A stretch of DNA of 35,317 nt. Source: Lachnospiraceae bacterium (GTDB lineage Bacteria; Bacillota; Clostridia; Lachnospirales; Lachnospiraceae). The stretch lies in NCBI GenBank assembly GCA_024687745.1, contig JAILEM010000201.1, positions 1-35,317 of the forward strand. Reading direction: 5' to 3'. Of this stretch, positions 1 to 7,349 are shown one piece after another. Both the position numbers and the translations under genes were made by a program. A model generated the notes under the pieces. The model ran no database searches. It was not told where the DNA came from and worked only from the letters and a program-made list of their open reading frames with translations. Positions within the stretch are counted from its first letter, which is position 1; every line of letters begins with the position of its first letter.

Positions 1-107
1 AGCATTGTTATAAGGAGCAGAAAAAATTTCAATACCGGCAATATATAGTTTTCATAATGAGAATATATCTTTGCTGTCTGTTCCTTTAATGCATACAGAG
101 TTTCCAA
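1..107 (-). CDS. Partial open frame at window edge, unknown
   Basis: On the minus strand an open frame runs without a stop to position 1. It reads as leucine- and glutamate-rich helix followed by a hydrophobic stretch (residues such as LPVLKFFLLLITM), so it may be the N-terminus of a small membrane protein. No ATG is in frame. A TTG at 107 lies 9 nt after an AAAGGA (an alternative TTG is at 113), so the start is tentative. It follows the 128-residue membrane protein after about 50 nt on the same strand and would be co-transcribed with it. I do not recognise the family. The frame is only about 36 codons long and could be chance. Confidence 0.3.
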   Translation of the reverse strand, partial: METLYALKEQTAKIYSHYENYILPVLKFFLLLITM

Positions 108-156
108 TTCCAAATATCCTTTCCATCAAGCAAAAGCGAAAAACAGCGGATGCAGT

Positions 157-543
157 TCATCTTCTGGACATCCCGTAGATCTCGTTCAACGCCTTTATAT
201 ACCTCTTCAAATGCTTCTTTCCCTTAATATACCTGTACAGATATACAAAATAAGATATAACGATATAAATACCAAGGACTACGGCATATTTTATCAAAAG
301 ATCCTTAAAATATCCCGCAACATCCATTTTATAAAAGTTCTCCAGAAAATCCTGGAGATCATAAAGAACGGACATCACTGCATAGATAATAAAGCCAACT
401 GTCCCGTAGACAGCTGACTTCCATATCTGAAGGCTTAAATAATCACCCCTGAAAAAGCTGTTGATGTTTACATCTTTGCGTCCTTCACCTGCCTCGTAAG
501 CAGCCATTTTTGTCATTAATCTTATTTTTTCTTCATCAAGCAT
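157..543 (-). CDS. Small membrane protein, unknown function
   Basis: This is a 128-residue protein that I do not recognise. The N-terminal 30 residues are charged and probably cytoplasmic. Two hydrophobic segments follow (about residues 40-62 and 83-105), then a basic tail rich in Lys, Arg and Tyr. The pattern suggests a two-pass inner membrane protein with both ends in the cytoplasm. The start ATG is 11 nt after the yvyF stop, with only a weak AAAGA-type ribosome binding site, so translation may be coupled to yvyF. Its position at the end of a recD2-comF-yvyF run next to flagellar rod genes makes a motility or envelope role possible, but nothing in the sequence proves it. Confidence 0.75.
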   Translation of the reverse strand: MLDEEKIRLMTKMAAYEAGEGRKDVNINSFFRGDYLSLQIWKSAVYGTVGFIIYAVMSVLYDLQDFLENFYKMDVAGYFKDLLIKYAVVLGIYIVISYFVYLYRYIKGKKHLKRYIKALNEIYGMSRR

Positions 544-554
544 GGTTATCTTTG

Positions 555-962
555 TTAATTCTTATCAAGGAATCTCATTCTCGGTGATTCCTTCTCCTTC
601 TTCTTGATAACGGGAGCCTCGGGTTTCTTGATAGCACCGTTCAGAGAATTTATAAGTCCGGCTTTACATTTTTCACAGTATCTTCCCGTTGTTATGGGTT
701 CACCACAGGATTCACACACTATTCCGCTGCTTCCCTCTCCCGAGAACACCAGCCTCTCTTCTCTTACCCACTGTCTGATCTGTCCTTCATCAACTTCACA
801 TTCTTCCGCTACCATCTGTACGGATGCACCCTTATTCTCCTGAATATATTCTTTTACCTTCTGAAAGAGATCCTCCAGCTTCTTTTTGCAATCCTGGCAG
901 ATCGGCTGGCCCGAAATATAATTAAAAATCTTCCCACATTTCTTACAATTACGTACGTTCAT
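555..962 (-). CDS. yvyF: YvyF-type flagellar operon zinc-ribbon/HTH protein
   Basis: The 135-residue protein has two zinc-ribbon-like Cys pairs. The first is at C6/C9 and C22/C25; the second is near residues 83-98 (CESC...CEKC). Between them lies a predicted helix-turn-helix (about residues 45-72, VQMVAEECEVDEGQIRQWV) of the MerR-like kind. This matches the family known as flagellar operon protein YvyF, which in Bacillus subtilis lies between comFC and flgM. Here it directly follows comFC by 34 nt and keeps that synteny. The start has a strong CAGGAGG site. The biochemical role in the family is poorly defined. Nucleic-acid or protein binding near flagellar regulation is inference. The C-terminus is a basic, Pro/Lys/Glu-rich tail. 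Confidence 0.85.
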   Translation of the reverse strand: MNVRNCKKCGKIFNYISGQPICQDCKKKLEDLFQKVKEYIQENKGASVQMVAEECEVDEGQIRQWVREERLVFSGEGSSGIVCESCGEPITTGRYCEKCKAGLINSLNGAIKKPEAPVIKKKEKESPRMRFLDKN

Positions 963-996
963 CTGAACAACCTCCTGGCTTATAGATTTTTCTTAT

Positions 997-1713
997 TTAT
1001 AAGCTCCCGATACTCAATACAACATAGTACACTCTGCAGACCCCTTTTTTTTGCAGGCATCCGGCCACCGCGTCTATTGTACTGCCGGTTGTGTATATGT
1101 CATCAATTATTACGACTGTGTTTAATGATACATCATTTTCAAGCATTTTAAAAGCCTTTTTTAAATTGTTTTGTCTCTCTGAGGCATCAAGATCCTTCTG
1201 TGCTTTTGTATCCGAAACCCTTATGATGATATTATCTAAAACCGGTATGCCTGTATGCTTTGAAAGCTCTGCTGCCAAAAGCTGTGCCTGGTTATATCCT
1301 CTTTTGGCATACCGCCTTTTATGGATCGGCACCGGAATAAGGGCATCGGGAGTGATATCAAGGAGAAATCTTTTCATCTGATCTGCCATTTCCTTTCCGT
1401 AAAATATGGCATATTCCCTTCTGCCCTTATACTTAAAATAATATATGCTGTTTTTTATGACATCATCATATATATAAACTGCCCTTCCCCGCTCAAATAA
1501 ATGTCCTGCCTTTTTACAATCAGAGCAGTACTCCTCATCTTCCTTAACAGGTCTTCCGCATTTGAGGCAATAGGGATCCAAAACATATTTTAGATCTTTA
1601 ATACATCCTGCACAGATCCTTCCTTTATCTTCTCTTACTATATCATGACACACAGGGCATCTTTTTGGATAGAGGATATCCGCTATCTTTTCAGGAAGCT
1701 TATCAAGGGTCAT
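997..1713 (-). CDS. comFC: ComF family phosphoribosyltransferase-like protein
   Basis: The 238-residue protein has an N-terminal zinc finger with four Cys pairs (C19/C22, then CAGC, CLKC and CSDC) and a C-terminal type I phosphoribosyltransferase fold. The PRPP-binding loop is visible as VVIIDDIYTTGST near residue 200, and the KRRYAKRGYNQAQLLA helix typical of ComFC/GntX is near residue 130. In competent bacteria ComFC is needed for DNA uptake, probably together with the ComFA helicase and late steps in the cytoplasm. In non-competent species its role is unclear. Its ATG overlaps the end of recD2 by 11 nt, so the two are translationally coupled. No ComFA homologue is visible. Here RecD2 takes the helicase position upstream. 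Confidence 0.93.
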   Translation of the reverse strand: MTLDKLPEKIADILYPKRCPVCHDIVREDKGRICAGCIKDLKYVLDPYCLKCGRPVKEDEEYCSDCKKAGHLFERGRAVYIYDDVIKNSIYYFKYKGRREYAIFYGKEMADQMKRFLLDITPDALIPVPIHKRRYAKRGYNQAQLLAAELSKHTGIPVLDNIIIRVSDTKAQKDLDASERQNNLKKAFKMLENDVSLNTVVIIDDIYTTGSTIDAVAGCLQKKGVCRVYYVVLSIGSL

Positions 1714-3937
1714 AGCTGTATATCTCCTTTATCCTTTCCTTAAGGCCCGTATACCTTTTAGTCTCATCCACATTTTCTATCATATGCTCTATCTGTTTCC
1801 TGCTGCCTATCATGACAACACATTTTGATGCCCTGGTAACACCGGTATACAGAAGATTTCTGTTAAATAAAAGCTTCGGACCGTTCAATACAGGCATTAT
1901 TATTGCGGGATACTGACTTCCCTGGGATTTATGAATCGTGATGGCATATGCAAGCTCGAGCTCATCTAAGTTTCCAAAGCCGTATTCGACCATTCTTCCG
2001 CCGTCATATTCGACACTAAGTCTCTCAAACCTATCCTCAATGCTTACTATCGTTCCGGTATCTCCGTTAAATATCCCTTCTCCCTTATCTATTTCTATTC
2101 CGTACTTACTCCTTATCACCCAGGTCAGCTGATAATCATTTTTTATCTGCATGACCTTATCTCCTTCCCTGAAAACCGTATCCCCATACTCTTTTTCTTT
2201 TTTATTTTCATCCGGCGGGTTTAAGTATTTCTGCAAAATGGGATTCAGCGACTCAACACCGAGCATTCCCTTTCTCATGGGGGTAAGTACCTGTATATCA
2301 AGGGAATCCTCACCTAAGAATCCCGGAAGCTTATCCCTTATGAGCAGTACTATGTTTTTAAGGATCGGATTTATATCATCTCTTTCAAGGAAGAAAAAAT
2401 CCTTACTCTTATTATCAAGCTTTATATCAAGACCGGCGTTTATCCTGTGAGCATTTATCACTATATCACTCTGTTCCTCCTGCCTGAATATCCTGTTAAG
2501 CCTTACACATTCAAAGCAGCCGGAATCTATAAGATCCTTGAGAACGGATCCCGGCCCCACGCTTGGAAGCTGATCGGAATCTCCCACCATTATAAGCCTT
2601 GTTCCCGGAAGGGTTGCTTTTAACAGGGCGGTAAAAAGAGCGATATCCACCATGGACATCTCATCGATTATGACAACATCTGCTTCTATGGGATCATCTT
2701 CGTTTTTTTCGTAATAGTATCCGCTATTGTCATTTCCGGATTCAGAGGCCGGTCTTAAATGAAGGAGCCTTTGTATGGTTCCTGCCTCATATCCGGTCAC
2801 CTCACTCATCCTTTTTGCTGCCCTTCCGGTAGGTGCCGCAAGGACGATGCTCATATCCTCATCTTCAAAGTATCTTATTATAGCCTTTATTATAGTGGTC
2901 TTTCCGGTTCCCGGTCCTCCCGTGATCACGGTAAGACCATTCATTACAGCTTTCTTTACGGCCTCTCTCTGTATTGTCTCTAACTCTATCTTTAGATCCT
3001 TCTCGATCCGTGACAGCCTTCTCTCTACCCCGGAACCGTCTTCAAAGCAGGTTATATCGAGATCCCTTAATTTTCTTGCTGCCATAAGCTCCATATAATA
3101 GTATCTTCCTATATATACTGCGGTTGTATCGTCCCATGAACGGATCACCAGCTTTTTATCCATGGAAAGATTCATGACATGAGTCCATATTTCATCCTCA
3201 TCCACCTCTAAGATGGCGGCACAGTTTTTTATGAGTTCATCCTTTGGCAGATATACGTTCCCGTCCTGAATTCCCCTGTTCAGAGTATATACTATCCCGC
3301 TTCTTATCCTCTGCTCCGAATTCTTCCGGATTCCAGTCCTTGCCGCGATAGAGTCGGCTGTTTTAAAGCCTATACCCTCTATATCCTCAACAAGCCTGTA
3401 GGGGTTTTGAGAGATTATCCTATAGGTTTCCAGGTCATACCTTTTATATATCTTCAGAGCCATATTATTTGTTATGCCATACTGCTGCAAATAGATGAGA
3501 ACCCTTCTCATCTCTCTCTTTTCCATGAACAGAACAGCAATATCTCTTGCTTTTTTCTCGGAAATACCCTTTATCTCGGAAAGCCTTTCGGGTTCCTCCT
3601 CGAATATCCTGAAGGTATCATCCTTAAACCTGTCCACTATCTTCTTTGCAAGAGACGGGCCGACTCCCTTAATGGCACCCGAACCCAGATATCTTATCAT
3701 GGATTCTTCATCATCAGGGGCTTTTGTCTCATATGAATCAACGCGAAACTGCTCACCATATACCTGATGGTTCACATATTCACCTCTTATGATCAGATCC
3801 TCCCCTTCATCGACACCATGAAGAAAGCCCGTGCAGACTATGTCATCGGGTCCGTTTGCAAATTCAAAAACAGTATAGTTATTTTCCGGTTTTCTGTAGA
3901 TTATGTGGCTGATATAGCCGGTCAGTTCTTCCGACAT
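1703..3937 (-). CDS. recD2: RecD2 ATP-dependent 5'-3' DNA helicase
   Basis: This superfamily 1B helicase of 744 residues is RecB/RecC-independent and known from Deinococcus and Bacillus to act in replication-fork and DNA-damage repair. The N-terminus (1-75) is an OB-like RecD2 domain. Helix-hairpin-helix repeats follow (about 80-200, e.g. GSGAIKGVGPSLAKKIV and IEGIGFKTADSIA). Walker A is GGPGTGKTT at about 340-348, motif II IIDEMSMVD, motif III GDSDQLPSVGPG, and the C-terminal motif VI region is AYAITIHKSQGSQYPAIIMP. The longest frame starts with TTG at 3949. I chose the ATG at 3937 because an AGGA lies just upstream and the protein then begins MSEELTG. It overlaps comFC by 11 nt. All helicase motifs are intact. 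Confidence 0.95.
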   Translation of the reverse strand: MSEELTGYISHIIYRKPENNYTVFEFANGPDDIVCTGFLHGVDEGEDLIIRGEYVNHQVYGEQFRVDSYETKAPDDEESMIRYLGSGAIKGVGPSLAKKIVDRFKDDTFRIFEEEPERLSEIKGISEKKARDIAVLFMEKREMRRVLIYLQQYGITNNMALKIYKRYDLETYRIISQNPYRLVEDIEGIGFKTADSIAARTGIRKNSEQRIRSGIVYTLNRGIQDGNVYLPKDELIKNCAAILEVDEDEIWTHVMNLSMDKKLVIRSWDDTTAVYIGRYYYMELMAARKLRDLDITCFEDGSGVERRLSRIEKDLKIELETIQREAVKKAVMNGLTVITGGPGTGKTTIIKAIIRYFEDEDMSIVLAAPTGRAAKRMSEVTGYEAGTIQRLLHLRPASESGNDNSGYYYEKNEDDPIEADVVIIDEMSMVDIALFTALLKATLPGTRLIMVGDSDQLPSVGPGSVLKDLIDSGCFECVRLNRIFRQEEQSDIVINAHRINAGLDIKLDNKSKDFFFLERDDINPILKNIVLLIRDKLPGFLGEDSLDIQVLTPMRKGMLGVESLNPILQKYLNPPDENKKEKEYGDTVFREGDKVMQIKNDYQLTWVIRSKYGIEIDKGEGIFNGDTGTIVSIEDRFERLSVEYDGGRMVEYGFGNLDELELAYAITIHKSQGSQYPAIIMPVLNGPKLLFNRNLLYTGVTRASKCVVMIGSRKQIEHMIENVDETKRYTGLKERIKEIYSYDP

Positions 3938-3998
3938 GAATTCCTGCAATCAAGTTCCTTTTTCTTTTTCAGATATATGAAGATATGAAACGGACAGC

Positions 3999-4355
3999 CT
4001 ACATATCGTAGTTACGCTTCATTTGCTCATAAAGCATCTGAGCCAACCCGTTTTCCTGCTGATCTGCAGCATTTTTTGCATATTCACTAATAAGATTGTC
4101 CCCGTAATATTCCATCAGGGTTTTATTTGCACTATCAGTACTCTGTGTAAAATCCACCGAATCCTTCATTTCCTTAAAGACCTGTTCTATAAAATAAGCC
4201 TCAAACTGCTTACATACATCCATAAGCTCTTCATCCGAAGCCTTAGACTTATCTGTGCTTAACTTCTTTTCAAGCTCTGAAGCCGATCCGGTCTTTGAAC
4301 CCATTACAGAATTTAATGAACTTAAATATTCAGAACCTATAGAACCAATATCCAT
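3999..4355 (-). CDS. FlgJ-type rod-binding protein (no muramidase domain)
   Basis: The 118-residue protein carries the short rod-binding domain seen at the N-terminus of FlgJ. The hallmark is DVCKQFEAYFIEQVFKEMK (about residues 46-64), followed by MEYYGDNLISEYAKN and a C-terminal helix GLAQMLYEQMKRN. In proteobacteria FlgJ adds a peptidoglycan hydrolase. Here the hydrolase is absent, as is usual in many Bacillota, so a separate enzyme must open the wall for the rod. It follows flgG by 32 nt and has a strong GGAGGTAAGG ribosome binding site, so it is the last gene of the mreB-flgF-flgG-rod-binding run. The function as a rod cap or chaperone is family inference. Confidence 0.88.
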   Translation of the reverse strand: MDIGSIGSEYLSSLNSVMGSKTGSASELEKKLSTDKSKASDEELMDVCKQFEAYFIEQVFKEMKDSVDFTQSTDSANKTLMEYYGDNLISEYAKNAADQQENGLAQMLYEQMKRNYDM

Positions 4356-4387
4356 ATCCTTACCTCCGCGGTTTAAAGCTGCCTATC

Positions 4388-5212
4388 TTATCTTCTTAAC
4401 TCATTTGCTTCCTGCATCATCGTATCTGCGGTCTGTATGGCCTTTGAATTAAGTTCATAAGCTCTCTGGGCTATGATGAGATTTACCATTTCATCGGCTA
4501 TCTGTACGTTCGATCCCTCTAAATATCCCTGTCTTATCTCACTCTTTGTAAGATTGGCATTCGTGGCCTCATTAAGAGCCTGGCCCGAAGCAGCTGTCAC
4601 ATCATAAAGGGAATCTCCCACCTTATTAAGTCCTGCAGGATTCTGGAACTGATATACTCCTATACGCATCCCCGGTATTCTCTGCAGATTATTGTTGGCG
4701 TCGGGATAGTTAAGATATCCCTCATCATCTATCTGTATCTTATTTGTTATATAATTATTGGCATTTAACTCTATGGGATTTCCCGTCGTATTTAAAACAG
4801 GAAGTCCGTCCGAGCTTGTAAGGACCATATTGTTATTTGCTCCTATGGCAAAACGGAAATCACCGTTTCTTGTATAATATGTCTTTCCGTCATTACCCTT
4901 TAATGCAAAGAATCCGTCTCCGCCTATTGCCATTGCGGTAGGATTCTCCGATTCAAGGTATGCTCCCTGAGTAAACTGAGATACAACGGCAGCATTACGG
5001 ACACCCAATCCGACCTGGGCACTTACAGGCTTCTGCTCTCCGTTTGCCGATGTGGTCCTTGTCTGTATATTCTGATAGAGAAGAGATTTAAACTCATTCG
5101 TTTCAGTCTTATAGCCTACTGTATTAACATTAGCCAGATTATTGGATATAGTATCCACATTTATCTGCTGCCCTATCATTCCTGTTGCAGCTGTCCATAA
5201 AGATCTTACCAT
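4388..5212 (-). CDS. flgG: Flagellar distal rod protein FlgG
   Basis: This 274-residue protein matches the usual FlgG length of about 260. The N-terminus has the Flg_bb_rod motif ISNNLANVNTVGYKTE, and the C-terminus has the matching EGSNVQIADEMVNLIIAQRAYELNSKAIQTAD helix region (about 232-264), the paired ends that form the coiled rod core. The middle (about 95-215) is the FlgG/F/E hook-basal-body domain with AIGGDGFFAL. It is exported by the flagellar type III system and builds the distal rod. It lies 27 nt downstream of flgF. By position and sequence it corresponds to Bacillus FlhP. Start ATG is preceded by GGAGGTAAG. Confidence 0.94.
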   Translation of the reverse strand: MVRSLWTAATGMIGQQINVDTISNNLANVNTVGYKTETNEFKSLLYQNIQTRTTSANGEQKPVSAQVGLGVRNAAVVSQFTQGAYLESENPTAMAIGGDGFFALKGNDGKTYYTRNGDFRFAIGANNNMVLTSSDGLPVLNTTGNPIELNANNYITNKIQIDDEGYLNYPDANNNLQRIPGMRIGVYQFQNPAGLNKVGDSLYDVTAASGQALNEATNANLTKSEIRQGYLEGSNVQIADEMVNLIIAQRAYELNSKAIQTADTMMQEANELRR

Positions 5213-5239
5213 ATCATCTTACCTCCGTTATCTTTTGCC

Positions 5240-6019
5240 TTATACACGTCCTACGTTATTTACTGCAGTATCAAGCGTTGAATCATATGCCTGAATGATC
5301 TTCTGATTTGATTCATATGCCCTGTTATAGGCTATGAGACTTACCATCTCACTGACCGTCTGAACATTCGATGCCTCAAGGTAACCCGAATAAACCTGGG
5401 CATTTGCCGGTGCAAATTCAAATCCATCCACAGGTTCGTAATAGGTTTCTCCATATTTTGTGAGGTAATCATAGTTCTCGAAATCAACGACCTGGACCGT
5501 GGCAAGAGCCTGATTCTGATCATACTGTCTTACGGTTCCGGTCCGGTCTATTGAATATGTCTGAAGGGGATCAAGCACTATATGATTCCCGTTTGTATCA
5601 AGAAGATAATCGCCGTTTTTATTTACAAGCTCTCCCTTAACATTTAAGGTGAAGCTTCCGTCTCTTGTGTACTTAACAGAGGTTTCTCCCTCTTTATCGG
5701 TAAACTCGACCGCAAAAAATCCGCTGCCCGATAAAGCCATGTCAAAGGTGTTCTCTGTCTCATGGAACGGTCCCTGGCTGAAATCGGTGTAGTTTTCCCC
5801 GATCTTTACTCCCAGATTCATGGTACCAAGGCGTCTGGCAACACCGGGTTCCGATGTGTCTTTTATCTTTAATGCAAGTACATCATGAAAGGCCTCTGCT
5901 GTAGTACCCTCCTTCTTATATCCTGTGGTAGCCGCATTGGCAAGATTGTTGGTCATGACATCTACCCTTCTCTGTTCATTGACCATTCCCGTACTTGCTA
6001 CATATAAGCCCTTTAACAT
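5240..6019 (-). CDS. flgF: Flagellar proximal rod protein FlgF-like
   Basis: The 259-residue protein shares the rod fold with its downstream neighbour. The N-terminus has the VDVMTNNLANAATTGYKKEG motif, the middle has the ALSGSGFFAV segment, and the C-terminus has LEASNVQTVSEMVSLIAYNRAYESNQ. The more divergent N-terminus and the MLKGLYVASTGM start fit the FlgF/FlhO group better than FlgG. The paralogues are similar enough that the F/G label rests mainly on order (FlhO before FlhP in Bacillus). It starts 23 nt after mreB with an AAGGAG site, so it is probably expressed from the mreB promoter. Confidence 0.87.
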   Translation of the reverse strand: MLKGLYVASTGMVNEQRRVDVMTNNLANAATTGYKKEGTTAEAFHDVLALKIKDTSEPGVARRLGTMNLGVKIGENYTDFSQGPFHETENTFDMALSGSGFFAVEFTDKEGETSVKYTRDGSFTLNVKGELVNKNGDYLLDTNGNHIVLDPLQTYSIDRTGTVRQYDQNQALATVQVVDFENYDYLTKYGETYYEPVDGFEFAPANAQVYSGYLEASNVQTVSEMVSLIAYNRAYESNQKIIQAYDSTLDTAVNNVGRV

Positions 6020-6042
6020 ATATACTCCTTATCCCGGCTCCC

Positions 6043-7041
6043 TTATTCCACGTCTCCATCGTATCCCGCAAGAAATTCCACGAATTTACCGGTTCCGATA
6101 GCCACAGCAGTCATGGGATCTTCCGCCGTTACAGTATTTATACCCGTTTTATATGCTATCAGATCTTCAAGTCCTCTTAACAGGCTTCCCCCTCCCGTAA
6201 GGACTATTCCGCGGTCTGCGATATCCGCAGCCAGCTCCGGAGGTGTACGCTCGAGCACTCCGTGTATAGCCTCTACTATCTGTGAGGATGTCTCCCTTAA
6301 GGCCTCTTCGGTATCCTCTGAGGATACCTTTACTGTCCTTGGAAGACCTGTTACAAGGTTACGGCCCTTAACTTCAAGATAATCAACCTCTGCAAGCTTA
6401 TAAGCCGTTCCGATCTTTATCTTTATCTCCTCAGCGGTTCTTTCTCCGATAAGAAGATTGTGTTTCTTTCTCATATATCTGACGATCGCTTCGTCAAAAT
6501 CATCCCCTGCCACCTTGATCGATGTACTTACAACCGTTCCTCCAAGGGATATGACTGCTATATCAGTCGTTCCTCCGCCTATATCAACTATCATGTTTCC
6601 ACAGGGCTTACTGATATCTATTCCCGCACCTATAGCTGCCGCTATGGGCTCCTCTATTATGGCAACTTCTCTTGCGCCTGCCTGATAGGTTGCATCCTCA
6701 ACTGCCTTTTTCTCAACCTCTGTTACGCCACTGGGAACACAGACACTTATTCTCGGCTTCCTGAAGGTTTTCTTTCCTATGGCCTTCTGCATGAAATACT
6801 TAAGCATCTTCTCGGTAACGGTATAATCGGAAATAACTCCCTGTCTGAGAGGTCTTACCGCTACTATATTGCCGGGTGTCCTTCCGAGCATGAGTCTTGC
6901 TTCTTCACCTATTGCCTTGATCTTATTGGTATCCCTGTCAAAAGCTACTACGCTCGGTTCCTTAAGTACAACTCCCTTTCCCCTGATGTAGACCAAAATG
7001 CTCGCAGTCCCAAGATCTATCCCTATATCGGTATAAACCAT
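6043..7041 (-). CDS. mreB: MreB/Mbl actin-like rod-shape protein
   Basis: The 332-residue actin-fold ATPase forms membrane-bound filaments that guide the elongasome. Visible motifs are GIDLGTASILVY (phosphate 1, residues 7-18), VDIGGGTTDIAVIS (phosphate 2), IVLTGGGSLLRGL (adenosine), and EEPIAAAIGAGI in the connecting region. Length equals the MreB family norm. The position in front of two flagellar rod genes matches Bacillus mbl-flhO-flhP, so this may be the Mbl paralogue rather than the one in an mreBCD operon. No mreC or mreD is present here. The ATG has an AAAGGGG site. The promoter at 7130-7158 gives a leader of about 80 nt containing a perfect inverted repeat. Confidence 0.95.
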   Translation of the reverse strand: MVYTDIGIDLGTASILVYIRGKGVVLKEPSVVAFDRDTNKIKAIGEEARLMLGRTPGNIVAVRPLRQGVISDYTVTEKMLKYFMQKAIGKKTFRKPRISVCVPSGVTEVEKKAVEDATYQAGAREVAIIEEPIAAAIGAGIDISKPCGNMIVDIGGGTTDIAVISLGGTVVSTSIKVAGDDFDEAIVRYMRKKHNLLIGERTAEEIKIKIGTAYKLAEVDYLEVKGRNLVTGLPRTVKVSSEDTEEALRETSSQIVEAIHGVLERTPPELAADIADRGIVLTGGGSLLRGLEDLIAYKTGINTVTAEDPMTAVAIGTGKFVEFLAGYDGDVE

Positions 7042-7084
7042 ATTCGCAATCCCCTTTCATGGTTTAATTATCGTTTAAATAATC

Positions 7085-7101
7085 ATGATCTCAGAGATCA
7101 T
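7085..7101. promoter_or_regulatory. Perfect 17-nt inverted repeat in mreB leader
   Basis: ATGATCTC and GAGATCAT are separated by a single A. The repeat lies about 22 nt downstream of the probable transcription start and 44 nt before the mreB start codon. It could be a repressor operator. As an RNA hairpin the one-base loop would force opening of the inner pairs, so a protein site is the better reading. The regulator is unknown. Confidence 0.5.
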
Positions 7102-7129
7102 TTATTATTGTACGCAAAATCACGAATAC

Positions 7130-7158
7130 ATTATACTCTATCATATAAGGTTATTCAA
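7130..7158 (-). promoter_or_regulatory. Sigma-A promoter of mreB-flgF-flgG
   Basis: On the minus strand the -35 is TTGAAT (7158-7153) and the -10 is TATAAT (7135-7130), with a 17-nt spacer. This is the strongest vegetative promoter in the window. Transcription should start near 7123, and no other promoter is evident before flgF. Confidence 0.8.
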
Positions 7159-7253
7159 AGGTTTTTAGAGATTTTTTAGTTTTAATAATATTTATTTTAT
7201 ACCTTGATAAAACCCTGCGCATTTGCGCCTTTTTAAGATTTTTTCAAACAATA

Positions 7254-7293
7254 AAGCGCATAAACGGAACGGTTCCATCCGTTATATGCGCTT
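7254..7293 (-). terminator. Hairpin after uvrA, probable terminator
   Basis: A near-perfect inverted repeat (outer arms AAGCGCATA and TATGCGCTT, inner arms ACGGA and TCCGT, one bulged base) lies about 57 nt past the uvrA stop. On the minus strand it is followed by TTATTGTTTG, a moderate T-tract. It would end the uvrB-to-uvrA transcript before the mreB promoter. The T-tract is interrupted, so termination strength is uncertain. Confidence 0.65.
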
Positions 7294-7349
7294 CCCTGCT
7301 TCTGATAATTATATCGGTCACAATGTAGAAAAGTTTATAGCATTTTTTA

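Larger units (their letters stand above)
7042..7349. other. Intergenic region uvrA / mreB
   Basis: This 308-nt gap holds, in minus-strand order, the uvrA terminator hairpin, the mreB promoter, and the mreB leader with its inverted repeat. I see no small gene and no recognisable riboswitch in it. Confidence 0.75.

Noticed and set aside
6460-7179. 239-codon plus-strand open frame over mreB and its promoter
   Set aside because: Composition is Tyr/Cys/Ser-rich as expected from the reverse of the mreB frame, and it runs through the mreB promoter.
7217-7228. GCGCA-TT-TGCGC followed by CTTTTT on the plus strand
   Set aside because: The loop would be only two bases and the stem four to five pairs, and no plus-strand gene ends here.
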